Source of the DNA: DASUFP01 sp036274495
Lineage (GTDB): Bacteria; Bacteroidota; Bacteroidia; AKYH767-A; OLB10
DNA: 64,000 bases
Direction: 5' to 3'
Assembly (NCBI GenBank): GCA_036274495.1
Contig: DASUFP010000032.1
Span: forward strand, 4,302 to 68,301
Shown: positions 26,740 through 35,984 of the stretch, piece after piece
Position numbering within the stretch: position 1 is the stretch's first letter
How the letters are laid out: every line of letters begins with the position of its first letter
Notes under the pieces: generated by a model
The model's database searches: none
The model's input: only the letters and a program-made list of their open reading frames with translations
What the model was told of the DNA's origin: nothing
Made by a program: the position numbers and the translations under genes

Positions 26740-26874
26740 GATAATAATGTTATCGTTTGCAGTGTAATCAGATCAAAATAGGATCAGTTGTTTCAGATCC
26801 CGTTCACGGGCAAAGAGAGCAACTATCTGTCAGCTATTTGATTTGGCTCAAACGGGCTGAAATGAAAGGCTTTA

Positions 26875-26882
26875 CAAAGTTA
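26875..26882 (-). promoter_or_regulatory. Candidate -7 box (TAACTTTG) for DUF4290-murA
   Basis: Minus-strand TAnnTTTG match in the gap between the helicase stop codon and the DUF4290 start, about 135 bp upstream of the latter. No clear -33 element. Confidence 0.35.
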
Positions 26883-26903
26883 TTAATTTTTATGATAAAA
26901 GGG

Positions 26904-29237
26904 TTATCCTACTATTTTGAGTTTGGCATACCTCAGCAGCAATTGCTTGTGCCCATGGCCCGGAAAAAAAACAGTTGCTTTTCTATCACCCGGATTACCT
27001 TCCATCTGCAGCACCTTTCCTGTGCCAAATTTCTGGTGTTCAACCTCCATTCCAACCATAATCTGGCTAGCATCACTACTGACAAAGGCATCGGTTTGAG
27101 CAGCGGACGGGTTCAGGGAGCGGGCCTTTTTAAAATTGGGTCCGGGACTTACATGTGACCGTTCAGGCTGACGCGGCACTGTCTTTGGTTTACCAAAACC
27201 ACTCCAGTTATTTAATCGTTCCTGATGGTGTTTAACGGGCGACGCATTTGTGAGGTCCAGAATACAATTCTGATCCATTTCACTGATAAACCTGCTGGGT
27301 TCACATCCGGTTAATGTTCCCCATTTATACCGGCTTACGGCGTAAGAGAGGGTTAATTGCTGTTCGGCCCTGGTTATGGCAACGTAAAAAAGCCTGCGTT
27401 CCTCTTCGAGTTCCGAACGGGATTGAACTGCCATTTGGTTTGGGAACAAATTTTCTTCGAGACCGACAATATAAACGTGTGGGAATTCGAGTCCTTTAGC
27501 TGAATGAATGGTCATCAATGAAACGGTGTCCTCATTTTCATCATCCGATTCGGCATCGGTAATCAGGGCAATATCCTGTAAATAATTAGCCAAGGAACGT
27601 TCCTCCATTCCGGGTTCTGTTTCGGGAGATGGCGCCGGCAAGGCGGTAGTTCCTTTTACAGAAAATTCCTTAATTCCATTCAGTAACTGTTCTACGTTTT
27701 CATATTTGCTGACCCCCTCTGGTGTCCTGTCGGAATAGAGTTCTTTCAATAATCCTGTTGCGCCGGCAATATGACTCGCAGCATCATATGCAACCTTTTC
27801 CTTTGCAAGTACGCCAAAACTTCTGATCATGTTTACGAAATCAACAATTCTGTTTCGGGTGGCGCCGGCAATTCCGGTTTCAACCGATTGTATGCGTTCC
27901 AGTATATTCCAAAGGCTTACCCCTTCGCGGTCGGCGGCAATTATAATTTTGTCAAACGTGGTTTTCCCTATTTCTCTTTTCGGGTAATTGATGACTCTTT
28001 TCAGCGCTTCTTCATCAACAGGATTTATTGCCAACCGCAGATAAGCTAACATATCTTTCACTTCCTTGCGGGAGTAAAACGACATTCCCCCATAGATCCG
28101 GTAGTGTATACCTCTTTTTCGAAGCGCCTCTTCCATTGCTCTTGACTGGGCATTGGTCCGGTATAAAATGGCAAACTCCCTGTTATGCAGTTGCCGGGTC
28201 ATTTTTGCTTCAAAAATGGAATTGGCAACCATATGACCTTCTTCATTATCACTCAAAGCTTTTATCAGCCTGATTTTTTCTCCTGCAAGATTATCGGTCC
28301 AAACAACTTTTTGAAGCTGATCACGATTGTTTGCAATCACTGAATTTGCGGCCGTCACAATTGTTTTTGTCGAACGGTAATTTTGTTCAAGCTTGAAAGT
28401 TTTTAGTTCAGGATAATCTGCTTCAAAACTCAATATATTCTGAATATTAGCTCCCCGAAAAGCATAAATACTTTGAGCATCATCACCAACAACACAAATA
28501 TTTTCATGTTGAGCAGCGAGTTTCCTTACAATAACATATTGGGCATAATTGGTGTCCTGAAACTCATCAACCAGGATGTATTTGAATTTATGCTGATATT
28601 TATGCAGTACTTCAGGAAAATCTCTGAGAAGCACATAGGTATTAAAGAGGAGATCATCAAAGTCCATGGCACCCGCCTTAAAAAGTCTCTTCTGATAAAT
28701 TTCATACAAGAGATTAATCTGTGGTTTGCCGGCCTGTCGGTCTTCGGTAAGCAGTTCTCCGTTGTCCTGGTATCCTTTCCAGGAAATCAGGTTGTTTTTC
28801 GCATTTGAAATACGGTTGTATACAAGCGAAGGTTTATATACTTTATCATCAAGACCCTGATCTCTGATAACATCTTTTATCAGATTTTTGGCATCATCTG
28901 AATCATATATTGTAAATGTTGATGGAAATCCGATTCCCTCCGATTCAACCCGGAGCAGCCTTGAAAACACTGAGTGAAAAGTGCCCATCCATAAGTTTCG
29001 TGCACCATCGCCTGCCAAGGAAGAAATACGGTGTTTCATTTCTCTGGCTGCCTTATTGGTAAAAGTGAGGGCAAGGATTTGAAAAGGGTCGGTTCCTCCT
29101 TCTATAAGGTGTGCAATGCGATAAACAAGAACACGGGTTTTACCGGAGCCGGCTCCTGCAATAATCATCACCGGGCCGTCCTTGCAAATCACCGCATCCT
29201 GTTGAGGCTGGTTGAGGTGTTGAAGAAATTGCTGCAT
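26904..29237 (-). CDS. UvrD/PcrA-type ATP-dependent DNA helicase
   Basis: A 777-residue superfamily 1A helicase. Walker A is AGAGSGKTRVL near residue 30, motif II is DEFQDTN, motif III GDDAQSIYAFRGA, motif IV-V includes YRTNAQSR and TIHSAKGLEF, and motif VI VAITRAEQQL. It unwinds DNA 3'-5' in repair and replication restart. The C-terminal 60 residues hold the compact tudor-like domain of PcrA (GMEVEHQKFGTGKVL). The ATG at 29237 was chosen over an adjacent in-frame TTG. The gene is divergent from the TPR-like lipoprotein-size gene at 29325. Whether it is UvrD or PcrA by name is a matter of convention. Confidence 0.95.
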   Translation of the reverse strand: MQQFLQHLNQPQQDAVICKDGPVMIIAGAGSGKTRVLVYRIAHLIEGGTDPFQILALTFTNKAAREMKHRISSLAGDGARNLWMGTFHSVFSRLLRVESEGIGFPSTFTIYDSDDAKNLIKDVIRDQGLDDKVYKPSLVYNRISNAKNNLISWKGYQDNGELLTEDRQAGKPQINLLYEIYQKRLFKAGAMDFDDLLFNTYVLLRDFPEVLHKYQHKFKYILVDEFQDTNYAQYVIVRKLAAQHENICVVGDDAQSIYAFRGANIQNILSFEADYPELKTFKLEQNYRSTKTIVTAANSVIANNRDQLQKVVWTDNLAGEKIRLIKALSDNEEGHMVANSIFEAKMTRQLHNREFAILYRTNAQSRAMEEALRKRGIHYRIYGGMSFYSRKEVKDMLAYLRLAINPVDEEALKRVINYPKREIGKTTFDKIIIAADREGVSLWNILERIQSVETGIAGATRNRIVDFVNMIRSFGVLAKEKVAYDAASHIAGATGLLKELYSDRTPEGVSKYENVEQLLNGIKEFSVKGTTALPAPSPETEPGMEERSLANYLQDIALITDAESDDENEDTVSLMTIHSAKGLEFPHVYIVGLEENLFPNQMAVQSRSELEEERRLFYVAITRAEQQLTLSYAVSRYKWGTLTGCEPSRFISEMDQNCILDLTNASPVKHHQERLNNWSGFGKPKTVPRQPERSHVSPGPNFKKARSLNPSAAQTDAFVSSDASQIMVGMEVEHQKFGTGKVLQMEGNPGDRKATVFFPGHGHKQLLLRYAKLKIVG

Positions 29238-29274
29238 CAAAAAGCGGTTAGTCGGTAGTTAAATTTTTACCCGC

Positions 29275-29282
29275 CAAAGTTA
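29275..29282 (-). promoter_or_regulatory. Candidate -7 box (TAACTTTG) for the helicase gene
   Basis: Minus-strand TAnnTTTG match about 37 bp before the helicase ATG, in the 87-bp divergent gap. A -33 TTTG is not evident. Confidence 0.4.
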
Positions 29283-29324
29283 AGTCATTTTAGGTAATTT
29301 GGCTTCTCCGTATTCTACTTCCCT

Positions 29325-30014
29325 ATGAGAAACAAGTTATTGATGCTGACGCTGTTGCTGATTCCAATAGCCGGAATGGCACAACGAAAAAAAGCAACTG
29401 TCGAATCTGACACCTCATTTTACTGGTCTGTTTACCGCAATGCTGAGAAGATTGGTGACCCTGAAGTAGCCAAAAATGCCCTTTATCAGATAATTGCCAG
29501 GACCGGCAACTGCCCCGCCTGCTATGATTCTTTGGCCCATATTTACTATGTAACAGGCGCCTATTCACAATCGTCGGCTGCTGCAGCATTGGCCGGCTCC
29601 GATAAAGGCAACAAACCATTGCTCGAATTAAAGGCCTATTCAAGTCGTAACAGTGGGGATTTGAAAGCGGCCTTAGCGTTTTTCGAACGTTTGGAAAAGG
29701 AATATCCGGGTCCCGAATATATCTATCAGCAAGCAGCCATTCAGTTCAATATGGAGCGTTATGGTGAATGCATCATGGCCTGTTCGGGTATAATAAACGA
29801 TTCGCTGAGTGCAGGAAAAAAAATTGTTATCACATATGAAAGTGGAAAGGCCCAGGAAGTGAGTTACCGGGCAGCAGCATATAATTTGAGAGGGGTTGTA
29901 TTTTTAACCACCAAGAATAAAGTTAAAGCTGCAAGTGACTTTGAAAATGCCCTGAAACTGGAACCGGATTTTATACTTGCTAAAAATAATCTTGAAAGCG
30001 CAAATAAAGAATGA
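29325..30014 (+). CDS. Exported tetratricopeptide-repeat protein
   Basis: A 229-residue protein with a signal peptide (1-19, ending GMAQ) and helical repeats resembling tetratricopeptide repeats, clearest near residues 30-100 (AYSQSSAAAALAG, then GDLKAALAFFERLEKEYP) and 190-225 (AASDFENALKLEPDFILAKNNL). It has no enzymatic motif and probably acts as a protein-binding scaffold in the periplasm. It lies 52 bp before thyA on the same strand, so it could be co-transcribed with thyA-folA, although no functional link is apparent. The repeat assignment is by pattern only. Confidence 0.75.
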   Translation: MRNKLLMLTLLLIPIAGMAQRKKATVESDTSFYWSVYRNAEKIGDPEVAKNALYQIIARTGNCPACYDSLAHIYYVTGAYSQSSAAAALAGSDKGNKPLLELKAYSSRNSGDLKAALAFFERLEKEYPGPEYIYQQAAIQFNMERYGECIMACSGIINDSLSAGKKIVITYESGKAQEVSYRAAAYNLRGVVFLTTKNKVKAASDFENALKLEPDFILAKNNLESANKE

Positions 30015-30066
30015 TCATATTTATTTGTAGCTGCTGATTGCCCTTCACAATCAACTAATCTTCATC

Positions 30067-30861
30067 ATGAAACAATATCTTGACCTCCTCAGCCATGTGA
30101 TGACAAACGGGACTGATAAAAACGACCGCACCGGTACCGGTACCAGGAGTTTGTTTGGGTACCAAATGCGTTTCGATCTCGCGGATGGGTTTCCGATGGT
30201 TACCACCAAAAAACTGCACGTGCGGTCTATTTTTCATGAATTATTATGGTTTCTCAAAGGCGATACCAATATCCGTTATCTTAAAGAAAATGGTGTCTCC
30301 ATTTGGGATGAATGGGCAGACAAGGATGGGAATCTGGGCCCTGTATACGGTTATCAGTGGCGTTCGTGGCCTTCATCCGACGGGAAGCATATTGATCAAA
30401 TCACGCAACTTGTAAACCAGATTAAAAGCAAACCTGATTCGCGAAGGTTGCTGGTAAACGCATGGAATGTGGGAATGATTGAAAAGATGGCATTGCCCCC
30501 CTGTCATATCCTTTTTCAGTTTTATGTTGCAAACGGTAAACTTTCGTGTCAGCTTTATCAGAGAAGTGCCGACCTGTTTTTAGGAGTTCCTTTTAATATT
30601 GCCTCTTATGCTCTTTTGACAATGATGATGGCACAGGTTTGTGAATTAGAACCGGGGGAATTTATTCATACGTTCGGTGATGTGCATATTTACAAAAACC
30701 ATTTCGAACAGGTGAATCTGCAGTTATCCAGAACACCTGCTCCGCTGCCAAAATTGAAAATAAACCCGGCTGTAAAAAATATTTTTGAATTCAAATATGA
30801 GGACTTTGAAATAACAGGTTATAATCCTCATCCGCCCATAAAAGCGGCTGTAGCGGTTTAA
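30067..30861 (+). CDS. thyA: Thymidylate synthase
   Basis: A 264-residue ThyA, the standard length. The catalytic Cys146 lies in LPPCHILFQFY, the dUMP-binding segment is QRSADLFLGVPFNIASYA, and the folate-binding C terminus ends IKAAVAV. It methylates dUMP to dTMP using methylene-tetrahydrofolate, producing dihydrofolate. The next gene, 13 bp downstream, is dihydrofolate reductase, which recycles that product, so this is a classic thyA-folA operon. Confidence 0.97.
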   Translation: MKQYLDLLSHVMTNGTDKNDRTGTGTRSLFGYQMRFDLADGFPMVTTKKLHVRSIFHELLWFLKGDTNIRYLKENGVSIWDEWADKDGNLGPVYGYQWRSWPSSDGKHIDQITQLVNQIKSKPDSRRLLVNAWNVGMIEKMALPPCHILFQFYVANGKLSCQLYQRSADLFLGVPFNIASYALLTMMMAQVCELEPGEFIHTFGDVHIYKNHFEQVNLQLSRTPAPLPKLKINPAVKNIFEFKYEDFEITGYNPHPPIKAAVAV

Positions 30862-30874
30862 TAATTTTTCGAAT

Positions 30875-31375
30875 ATGATTGTATCATTGATTGTTGCTTT
30901 TGATAAAAACCGGTTGATTGGCCGTAACAATGAATTACCCTGGCACCTGCCTGCCGATTTAAAGCATTTTAAAGAAATTACAATGGGACATCACATGGTA
31001 ATGGGCAGGAACACTTTTGAATCGATCGGCAAACCACTTCCCGGAAGAACTTCTGTAGTAATTACATCTAATCCTCTGTGGATTTACCCCGGTTGTATCA
31101 GTGCTCCTGATTTACAACTTGCGCTTGAAGCCTGTGAAGGTGAAAAGGAGGTTTTTATCATAGGTGGAGCTCGTGTTTTTCGTGATGCAATTGCACTTGC
31201 GGATAAATTGTATGTGACTGAGATTGATCACCAATTTGAAGGAGATACCTGGTTCCCTGAAATTGACAGAAACATCTGGGAAAGGGTTGAATCAATCCCT
31301 CACAAGAGAGACGATCGTAACAACTGGGATTATACGTTTGTAATGTACCGTAAAAAAGAATCAGGCAACTTTTAA
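30875..31375 (+). CDS. folA: Dihydrofolate reductase
   Basis: A 166-residue enzyme that reduces dihydrofolate to tetrahydrofolate with NADPH. Family motifs are visible: IVAFDKNRLIGRNNELPWHL at the N terminus, the NADPH site VMGRNTFESIG, LPGRTSVVIT, and the IGGARVF loop. The acidic active-site residue is the Asp in LPADLKHF. It follows thyA by 13 bp. Its last 15 bp overlap the 3' end of clpX on the opposite strand, so there is no room for a separate terminator. Confidence 0.96.
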   Translation: MIVSLIVAFDKNRLIGRNNELPWHLPADLKHFKEITMGHHMVMGRNTFESIGKPLPGRTSVVITSNPLWIYPGCISAPDLQLALEACEGEKEVFIIGGARVFRDAIALADKLYVTEIDHQFEGDTWFPEIDRNIWERVESIPHKRDDRNNWDYTFVMYRKKESGNF

Positions 31376-32599
31376 TTTGCTGATATTGGAGCGGGCAATT
31401 TTATCCTTGGCATAGCTAAGTGTCACGGTTAATGTTTGTTCCTTGGTATTCCCCGGAGTATCAAACATCAGGTCGAGCATAATAGCTTCACAAATTGACC
31501 GCAATCCCCTTGCACCCAGTTTGTATTCAATTGCTTTATCAACAATAAATTCGAGTACCGCCTCTTCGAACTTCAGTTTCACATGTTCCATTTCGAAAAG
31601 AGTCTCATACTGACGTATCAGTGCGTTTTTCGGTTGTGTTAAAATGGCTCTCAATGCAGATCTGTCGAGTGGCATTAAATGGGTTACGACCGGCAATCGA
31701 CCTATTAATTCAGGAATCAGGCCAAATGTCTTCAAATCGACCGGAGAAATAAACTGCATCATAGCGGACTGGTCGTGCTGATGCTGGTCGGTGCCTGAAC
31801 GAAAGCCAATGGTAGCACTTTGAAGTCTCCGGGCAATTATTTTATCGATGCCGTCAAATGCACCCCCGCATAGAAAAAGAATGTTCTGGGTATTCACAGC
31901 GATCATTTTTTGCTCCGGATGTTTTCTGCCTCCCTGAGGGGGAACATTTACAATGGTATTTTCGAGCATTTTCAATAACCCCTGCTGTACCCCTTCTCCG
32001 CTAACATCCCGGGTGATGGAGGGATTATCAGATTTACGGGCAATTTTATCGATCTCATCGATGTAAACAATCCCTCTCTCTGCGGCAGCAACATCATAAT
32101 CGGCAGCCTGCAGTAATCGGGTTAACACACTTTCAACATCTTCACCAACATAACCTGCTTCCGTCAAAACGGTTGCATCAGCTATGCAAAATGGCACCTT
32201 CAGCATTCGTGCGATGGTTCGGGCCAGTAACGTTTTGCCTGTACCGGTTTCACCCACAAGAATAATGTTTGATTTTTCAATTTCTACTTCATCTTTCTGG
32301 CGGGCACCAAAAATCAGTCGTTTGTAATGGTTATAAACAGCTACAGAGAGTACTTTCTTTGCTTCATCCTGCCCGATAACATATTGATCGAGGAATTCTT
32401 TTATCTCAGAAGGCTTCATCAGCTGAAGACTGGAAGCGATGTTGGTTCTGAGTTTCTCAGCCGATTCCTCATTTACAATTTGTTGTGCCTGAGCAATACA
32501 CTGATCGCAAATATGACCGGTCATTCCTGCAATTAGGACATTGGTGGCACTTTTATCGCGGCCACAAAAAGAACATTTTATCTCCTTATTGGTTTTCAT
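31361..32599 (-). CDS. clpX: ATP-dependent Clp protease ATP-binding subunit ClpX
   Basis: A 412-residue AAA+ unfoldase. The N-terminal zinc domain has CSFCGRD and HICDQCI; Walker A is GETGTGKTLLA near 117, Walker B VYIDEIDKI; the ClpP-contacting loop occurs as IGFRSG, a variant of the usual IGF triplet. It unfolds tagged substrates and feeds them to ClpP in the cytoplasm. It lies 15 bp downstream of clpP, in a tig-clpP-clpX cluster of the usual order. Confidence 0.97.
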   Translation of the reverse strand: MKTNKEIKCSFCGRDKSATNVLIAGMTGHICDQCIAQAQQIVNEESAEKLRTNIASSLQLMKPSEIKEFLDQYVIGQDEAKKVLSVAVYNHYKRLIFGARQKDEVEIEKSNIILVGETGTGKTLLARTIARMLKVPFCIADATVLTEAGYVGEDVESVLTRLLQAADYDVAAAERGIVYIDEIDKIARKSDNPSITRDVSGEGVQQGLLKMLENTIVNVPPQGGRKHPEQKMIAVNTQNILFLCGGAFDGIDKIIARRLQSATIGFRSGTDQHQHDQSAMMQFISPVDLKTFGLIPELIGRLPVVTHLMPLDRSALRAILTQPKNALIRQYETLFEMEHVKLKFEEAVLEFIVDKAIEYKLGARGLRSICEAIMLDLMFDTPGNTKEQTLTVTLSYAKDKIARSNISKLKVA

Positions 32600-32614
32600 G
32601 AATTACCGGTACTA

Positions 32615-33304
32615 TTATTTGGGAGAAGCTTTGGTTTTGGAGAGCACTTCATCAATCATACCATACGCTTTTGACTCTTCAGCAGTCATCCAGTAATCGC
32701 GGTCAGAGTCTTTCCAAACTTCATCATATGGTTTGCCGGAATGAAGAGCAATTATTTCATAAAGTTCTTTTTTCAATTTCTGGATCTCACGCGCAGTAAT
32801 CTCAATATCCGAGGCTTGTCCTTCGGCACCTCCCATTGGCTGGTGAATCATCACCCTTGCATGTTTGAGGGCTGTACGTTTGCCTTTTGTTCCGGCACAT
32901 AGTAATACTGCTGCCATTGAAGCTGCCATTCCTGTGCAAATTGTAGCAACGTCAGGGGCAACAATCTGCATGGTATCATAAATACCCAGACCGGCATATA
33001 CACTGCCTCCGGGGCTGTTTACATATATCTGAATATCACGTTTGGCATCTGTTGATTCAAGAAACAGTAATTGTGCCTGGATAATATTGGCTACATAATC
33101 GTTTACGGGTACTCCCATAAAAATAATCCGGTCCATCATCAAACGGGAAAACACATCCATGGTAGCAACATTCAGCTGTCTTTCTTCAATAATAGTTGGA
33201 GAAATGTAATTTGCATAGGCCGAATTAATGTAGCTGTCGACATGCAAACTGCTGATGCCACGGTGCTTTACCGCATATTTTGAAAACTCTTTTCCGAAAT
33301 CCAT
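32615..33304 (-). CDS. clpP: ATP-dependent Clp protease proteolytic subunit
   Basis: A 229-residue serine peptidase. Catalytic Ser129 lies in GMAASMAAV and His154 in MIHQPMGG; the Asp lies in DRDYWM. The first 30 residues are an N-terminal extension that may be processed. ClpP forms the tetradecameric chamber that degrades proteins delivered by ClpX. It sits 50 bp downstream of tig and 15 bp upstream of clpX. Confidence 0.97.
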   Translation of the reverse strand: MDFGKEFSKYAVKHRGISSLHVDSYINSAYANYISPTIIEERQLNVATMDVFSRLMMDRIIFMGVPVNDYVANIIQAQLLFLESTDAKRDIQIYVNSPGGSVYAGLGIYDTMQIVAPDVATICTGMAASMAAVLLCAGTKGKRTALKHARVMIHQPMGGAEGQASDIEITAREIQKLKKELYEIIALHSGKPYDEVWKDSDRDYWMTAEESKAYGMIDEVLSKTKASPK

Positions 33305-33354
33305 AAACAGTGGGTGATTTAGTTATGTAAAGTTGTAATATTTTTTTTAATTTA

Positions 33355-34725
33355 TCAGTGATGAGAGTGGTTATGCTCCTTTACGATTTCAACAAATTTA
33401 TCGTAACTGACTTTTTTAGGCTTTGTTTTGATAACCGATTTCAGGTAGTTAAACACCTTTCGATCCGAAAGGGTTTCAATGATCCGTTCAACAGATTCCT
33501 TTTTTTCAAGGTACCTGCTGACAAGATTATCAATGAGGTCTTCTCCAAGTCCGCTGGAATATCCGGCAAACTGGTGCATAATGTATTCTCTGGCAGTATC
33601 ACGTATCTCTTCTTGTGTGATTTTCAGGTCATTGTCTTTAAAAATCCTGTTTTCGACCAAACGCAGTTTCATCCCTCTGGCATAACCGGAATATTCTTTT
33701 TCCACCTGTTCGGCCGAGAGTGGTTTTTCGACAGCTGTCTGGAGCCACTTTTTTAGGAATTCATCCGGAAGAGACAGTTTAAGGTCCTCGATCATAAAAT
33801 CCTCCAGGTCGTGTTTCAGTTTATGATCGCTTTCCTGAGCGTACATTCCTGCAAGCTCAGAAACGACCTTATCGCGGAATTCAGCTTCATTGTTAACTAC
33901 ACCTTCGCCATAAACCTTGTTAAAGAATTCAGCATCCATTTCTGCTTTTTCAACCTGGTTTACTGTGTCAACAGTATAGTGGAAATCGGCAACAACCACA
34001 GACGCCTGTTCTTGAGGAATATTTAACATGTGGGCTATTTCTTCCTTATCGCCGGCAAATGCTTTGGATAAGTTGATTTTAATGACGTCTCCCTTTTTGG
34101 TTCCTGTCAGTTGCTTTTTAAGAGACTGATCTTTTACTCCTTCAATGGACAATGTTGACCGGCTTGTAAGTCCTCCCTCCTTAATTGCACCTGAAGCATC
34201 CAATTCTGCAAGATCGCCATATAAAATTGATTGTTCATTGGCCGATTCAGGGTTAGAAAACTTACCATACTTTCTGCGCAAGTCGTCCATGTATAATTGC
34301 ACTTTCTTGTCATCAACTTCAATCTCGTAATAATCGAATGTTTTTGAAGGTGGCAGTGTGAGGTTAAATTCAGGCGCTAATCCTATTTCAAATTCGAACT
34401 CAAACTCACCCGGCTCATCGAAATTATTTTTTGAGCTGTCGCTTGTTTGAGGAATTGGATTGCCTAAAATATTGAGTTTATTTTCATTTATGAATTGCTC
34501 AAGTGAACCTGAAACAAGTTTGTTCAATTCATCAATCAAAATGGCTTTCCCATATCTCTTTTTAATCAGACCGGCTGGAACATGTCCCGGTCTGAAACCG
34601 GGCATTGATGCCGACCGCTGATATTTTTTTATTTCAGACTCGTATTGCTTTCCATAGTCCTCAGGAGTTAACTTAATCCTGAGCATTTCGTTGAGGTTTC
34701 CAATCGCCTCCCTGCTGATATTCAT
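33355..34725 (-). CDS. tig: Trigger factor
   Basis: A 456-residue ribosome-associated chaperone. The N-terminal ribosome-binding domain carries MPGFRPGHVPAGLIKKRYG, a close match to the GFRxGxxP signature. The middle FKBP-like domain is divergent, as in other Bacteroidota, and prolyl isomerase activity is doubtful. The C-terminal helical arms end in HNHSHH. The ATG at 34725 was chosen; a GTG one codon upstream is also possible. It heads the tig-clpP-clpX cluster. A tRNA-Leu gene lies 55 bp upstream on the same strand. Confidence 0.92.
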   Translation of the reverse strand: MNISREAIGNLNEMLRIKLTPEDYGKQYESEIKKYQRSASMPGFRPGHVPAGLIKKRYGKAILIDELNKLVSGSLEQFINENKLNILGNPIPQTSDSSKNNFDEPGEFEFEFEIGLAPEFNLTLPPSKTFDYYEIEVDDKKVQLYMDDLRRKYGKFSNPESANEQSILYGDLAELDASGAIKEGGLTSRSTLSIEGVKDQSLKKQLTGTKKGDVIKINLSKAFAGDKEEIAHMLNIPQEQASVVVADFHYTVDTVNQVEKAEMDAEFFNKVYGEGVVNNEAEFRDKVVSELAGMYAQESDHKLKHDLEDFMIEDLKLSLPDEFLKKWLQTAVEKPLSAEQVEKEYSGYARGMKLRLVENRIFKDNDLKITQEEIRDTAREYIMHQFAGYSSGLGEDLIDNLVSRYLEKKESVERIIETLSDRKVFNYLKSVIKTKPKKVSYDKFVEIVKEHNHSHH

Positions 34726-34779
34726 CACTTAATTAAAGGTTTTAAAATAAATTGAATATTACTTAATAAACTAATGTTG

Positions 34780-34861
34780 TGCGGATAAAGGGACTCGAAC
34801 CCCCACGCCTTTCGGCACCAGATCCTAAGTCTGGCGCGGCTACCAATTACGCCATATCCGC
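34780..34861 (-). tRNA. tRNA-Leu (anticodon UAG)
   Basis: An 82-nt class II tRNA on the minus strand. The acceptor stem GCGGATA/TATCCGC pairs fully. The anticodon stem CCAGA/TCTGG encloses the loop CTTAGGA with anticodon TAG. The long variable arm (TGCCGAAAGGCG) and the T-loop GGTTCGAGTCC are as expected for tRNA-Leu. CCA is not encoded. The rest of the 308-bp gap between tig and the flavin reductase gene shows nothing else except the promoter box at 35025. Confidence 0.95.
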
Positions 34862-35024
34862 AGCTTGATTTCTTTTTGTCAGAAACACCCTTTTACCAAA
34901 AAGGTTTGCAAAGTTACTCATTTATCCATTTGGCTTGTCACTATTGCGACTTACCTCTTTATTTAACTGATTTACAAAGAGTTAAATGAAATATCCGAAT
35001 ACTTCTTTTCTGCTTTCGAAGCCT

Positions 35025-35032
35025 TAATTTTG
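35025..35032 (+). promoter_or_regulatory. Candidate -7 box (TAATTTTG) abutting the flavin reductase start
   Basis: A perfect TAnnTTTG octamer whose final G is only 4 nt before the ATG at 35037. If used, the transcript would be leaderless or nearly so. The -33 element is not clear. Confidence 0.45.
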
Positions 35033-35036
35033 AGCC

Positions 35037-35933
35037 ATGTTAACTATCGATCCGAAAGCCATAAAAACGGGCCTCCTGCATGCCCACATGCTAAGTGCCG
35101 TTGCCCCACGTCCAATTGCATTTGCAAGCACAATAGACAAGGAGGGGCGTCCAAACCTTAGTCCGTACAGCTTTTTTAATGCTTTCGGGTCAAACCCTCC
35201 AACACTCATTTTTAGTCCAGCCAGGCGGGTTAGAGACAATACCATAAAGCATACTCTCGAAAATGTGTACGAGACCATGGAAGTGGTAATCAATGTAGTG
35301 AATTTCGCCATGGTCCAACAGATGTCGCTGGCCAGTCATGAATTTCCAAAAGGGGTGAGTGAGTTTGAAAAGGCCGGATTCACCCCAATCCCATCACAAA
35401 AGGTAAAACCCTTCAGAGTTAAAGAATCTCCGGTTCAATTTGAATGTGTTGTAAAGCAGGTTATTGAAACAGGAGAATCAGGAGGTGCCGGAAATTTGAT
35501 TATCTGTGAAATTGTACTGATGCATATTAATGAGAATGTGCTTGACAGCGAAGGCCGTATTGACCCAAATTTGATTGACCTGGTGGCACGTTGCGGATAC
35601 CACTGGTATTGCAGGGCTTCTGGTCCGGCTCTTTTTGAGGTAACCAAACCCAATTTGAAACTGTGTATTGGTATGGATCAGATTCCGGAATCCATCCGCA
35701 ATAGCGAAATATTAACCGGTAACGAGCTTGGTGTTCTTGGAAATGAAGAACATTTCCCGACAGAAGAGGAAATTCTTGCCTTTGCAAAAATGGAAGAAAT
35801 TCAATCACTGGCAACCGAACTGCGAAACAATCCGGCTACGGCAAAAACAGCCCTTCATCTTGCAGCCAGAGAGTTGATTCGTGCTAAAAAAGTGGCTGAT
35901 GCCTGGAAGCTGTTGCTGATGAAAATTGATTGA
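35037..35933 (+). CDS. Flavin reductase family protein (FMN-binding split barrel)
   Basis: A 298-residue protein. The first 200 residues form a split-barrel flavin-binding domain recognised by VAPRPIAFASTIDKEG and NLSPYSFFNAFGSNPPT near the N terminus. Family members reduce or bind FMN, often supplying reduced flavin to a partner oxygenase. The last 90 residues are a charged helical extension (TEEEILAFAKMEEIQ) that is not part of the core barrel; it may mediate dimerisation. No partner oxygenase is adjacent. The following ABC permease gene is convergent. Confidence 0.85.
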   Translation: MLTIDPKAIKTGLLHAHMLSAVAPRPIAFASTIDKEGRPNLSPYSFFNAFGSNPPTLIFSPARRVRDNTIKHTLENVYETMEVVINVVNFAMVQQMSLASHEFPKGVSEFEKAGFTPIPSQKVKPFRVKESPVQFECVVKQVIETGESGGAGNLIICEIVLMHINENVLDSEGRIDPNLIDLVARCGYHWYCRASGPALFEVTKPNLKLCIGMDQIPESIRNSEILTGNELGVLGNEEHFPTEEEILAFAKMEEIQSLATELRNNPATAKTALHLAARELIRAKKVADAWKLLLMKID

Positions 35934-35984
35934 GTAAATCGGTTTTGTCAGTACGGTCTTTTATTTCACCTTTCGTCAAGTCCG

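Noticed and set aside
26757..27158. A 133-codon frame on the plus strand across the DUF4290-helicase gap
   Set aside because: Most of it is antisense to the helicase C terminus, and the part in the gap has no family match or promoter.
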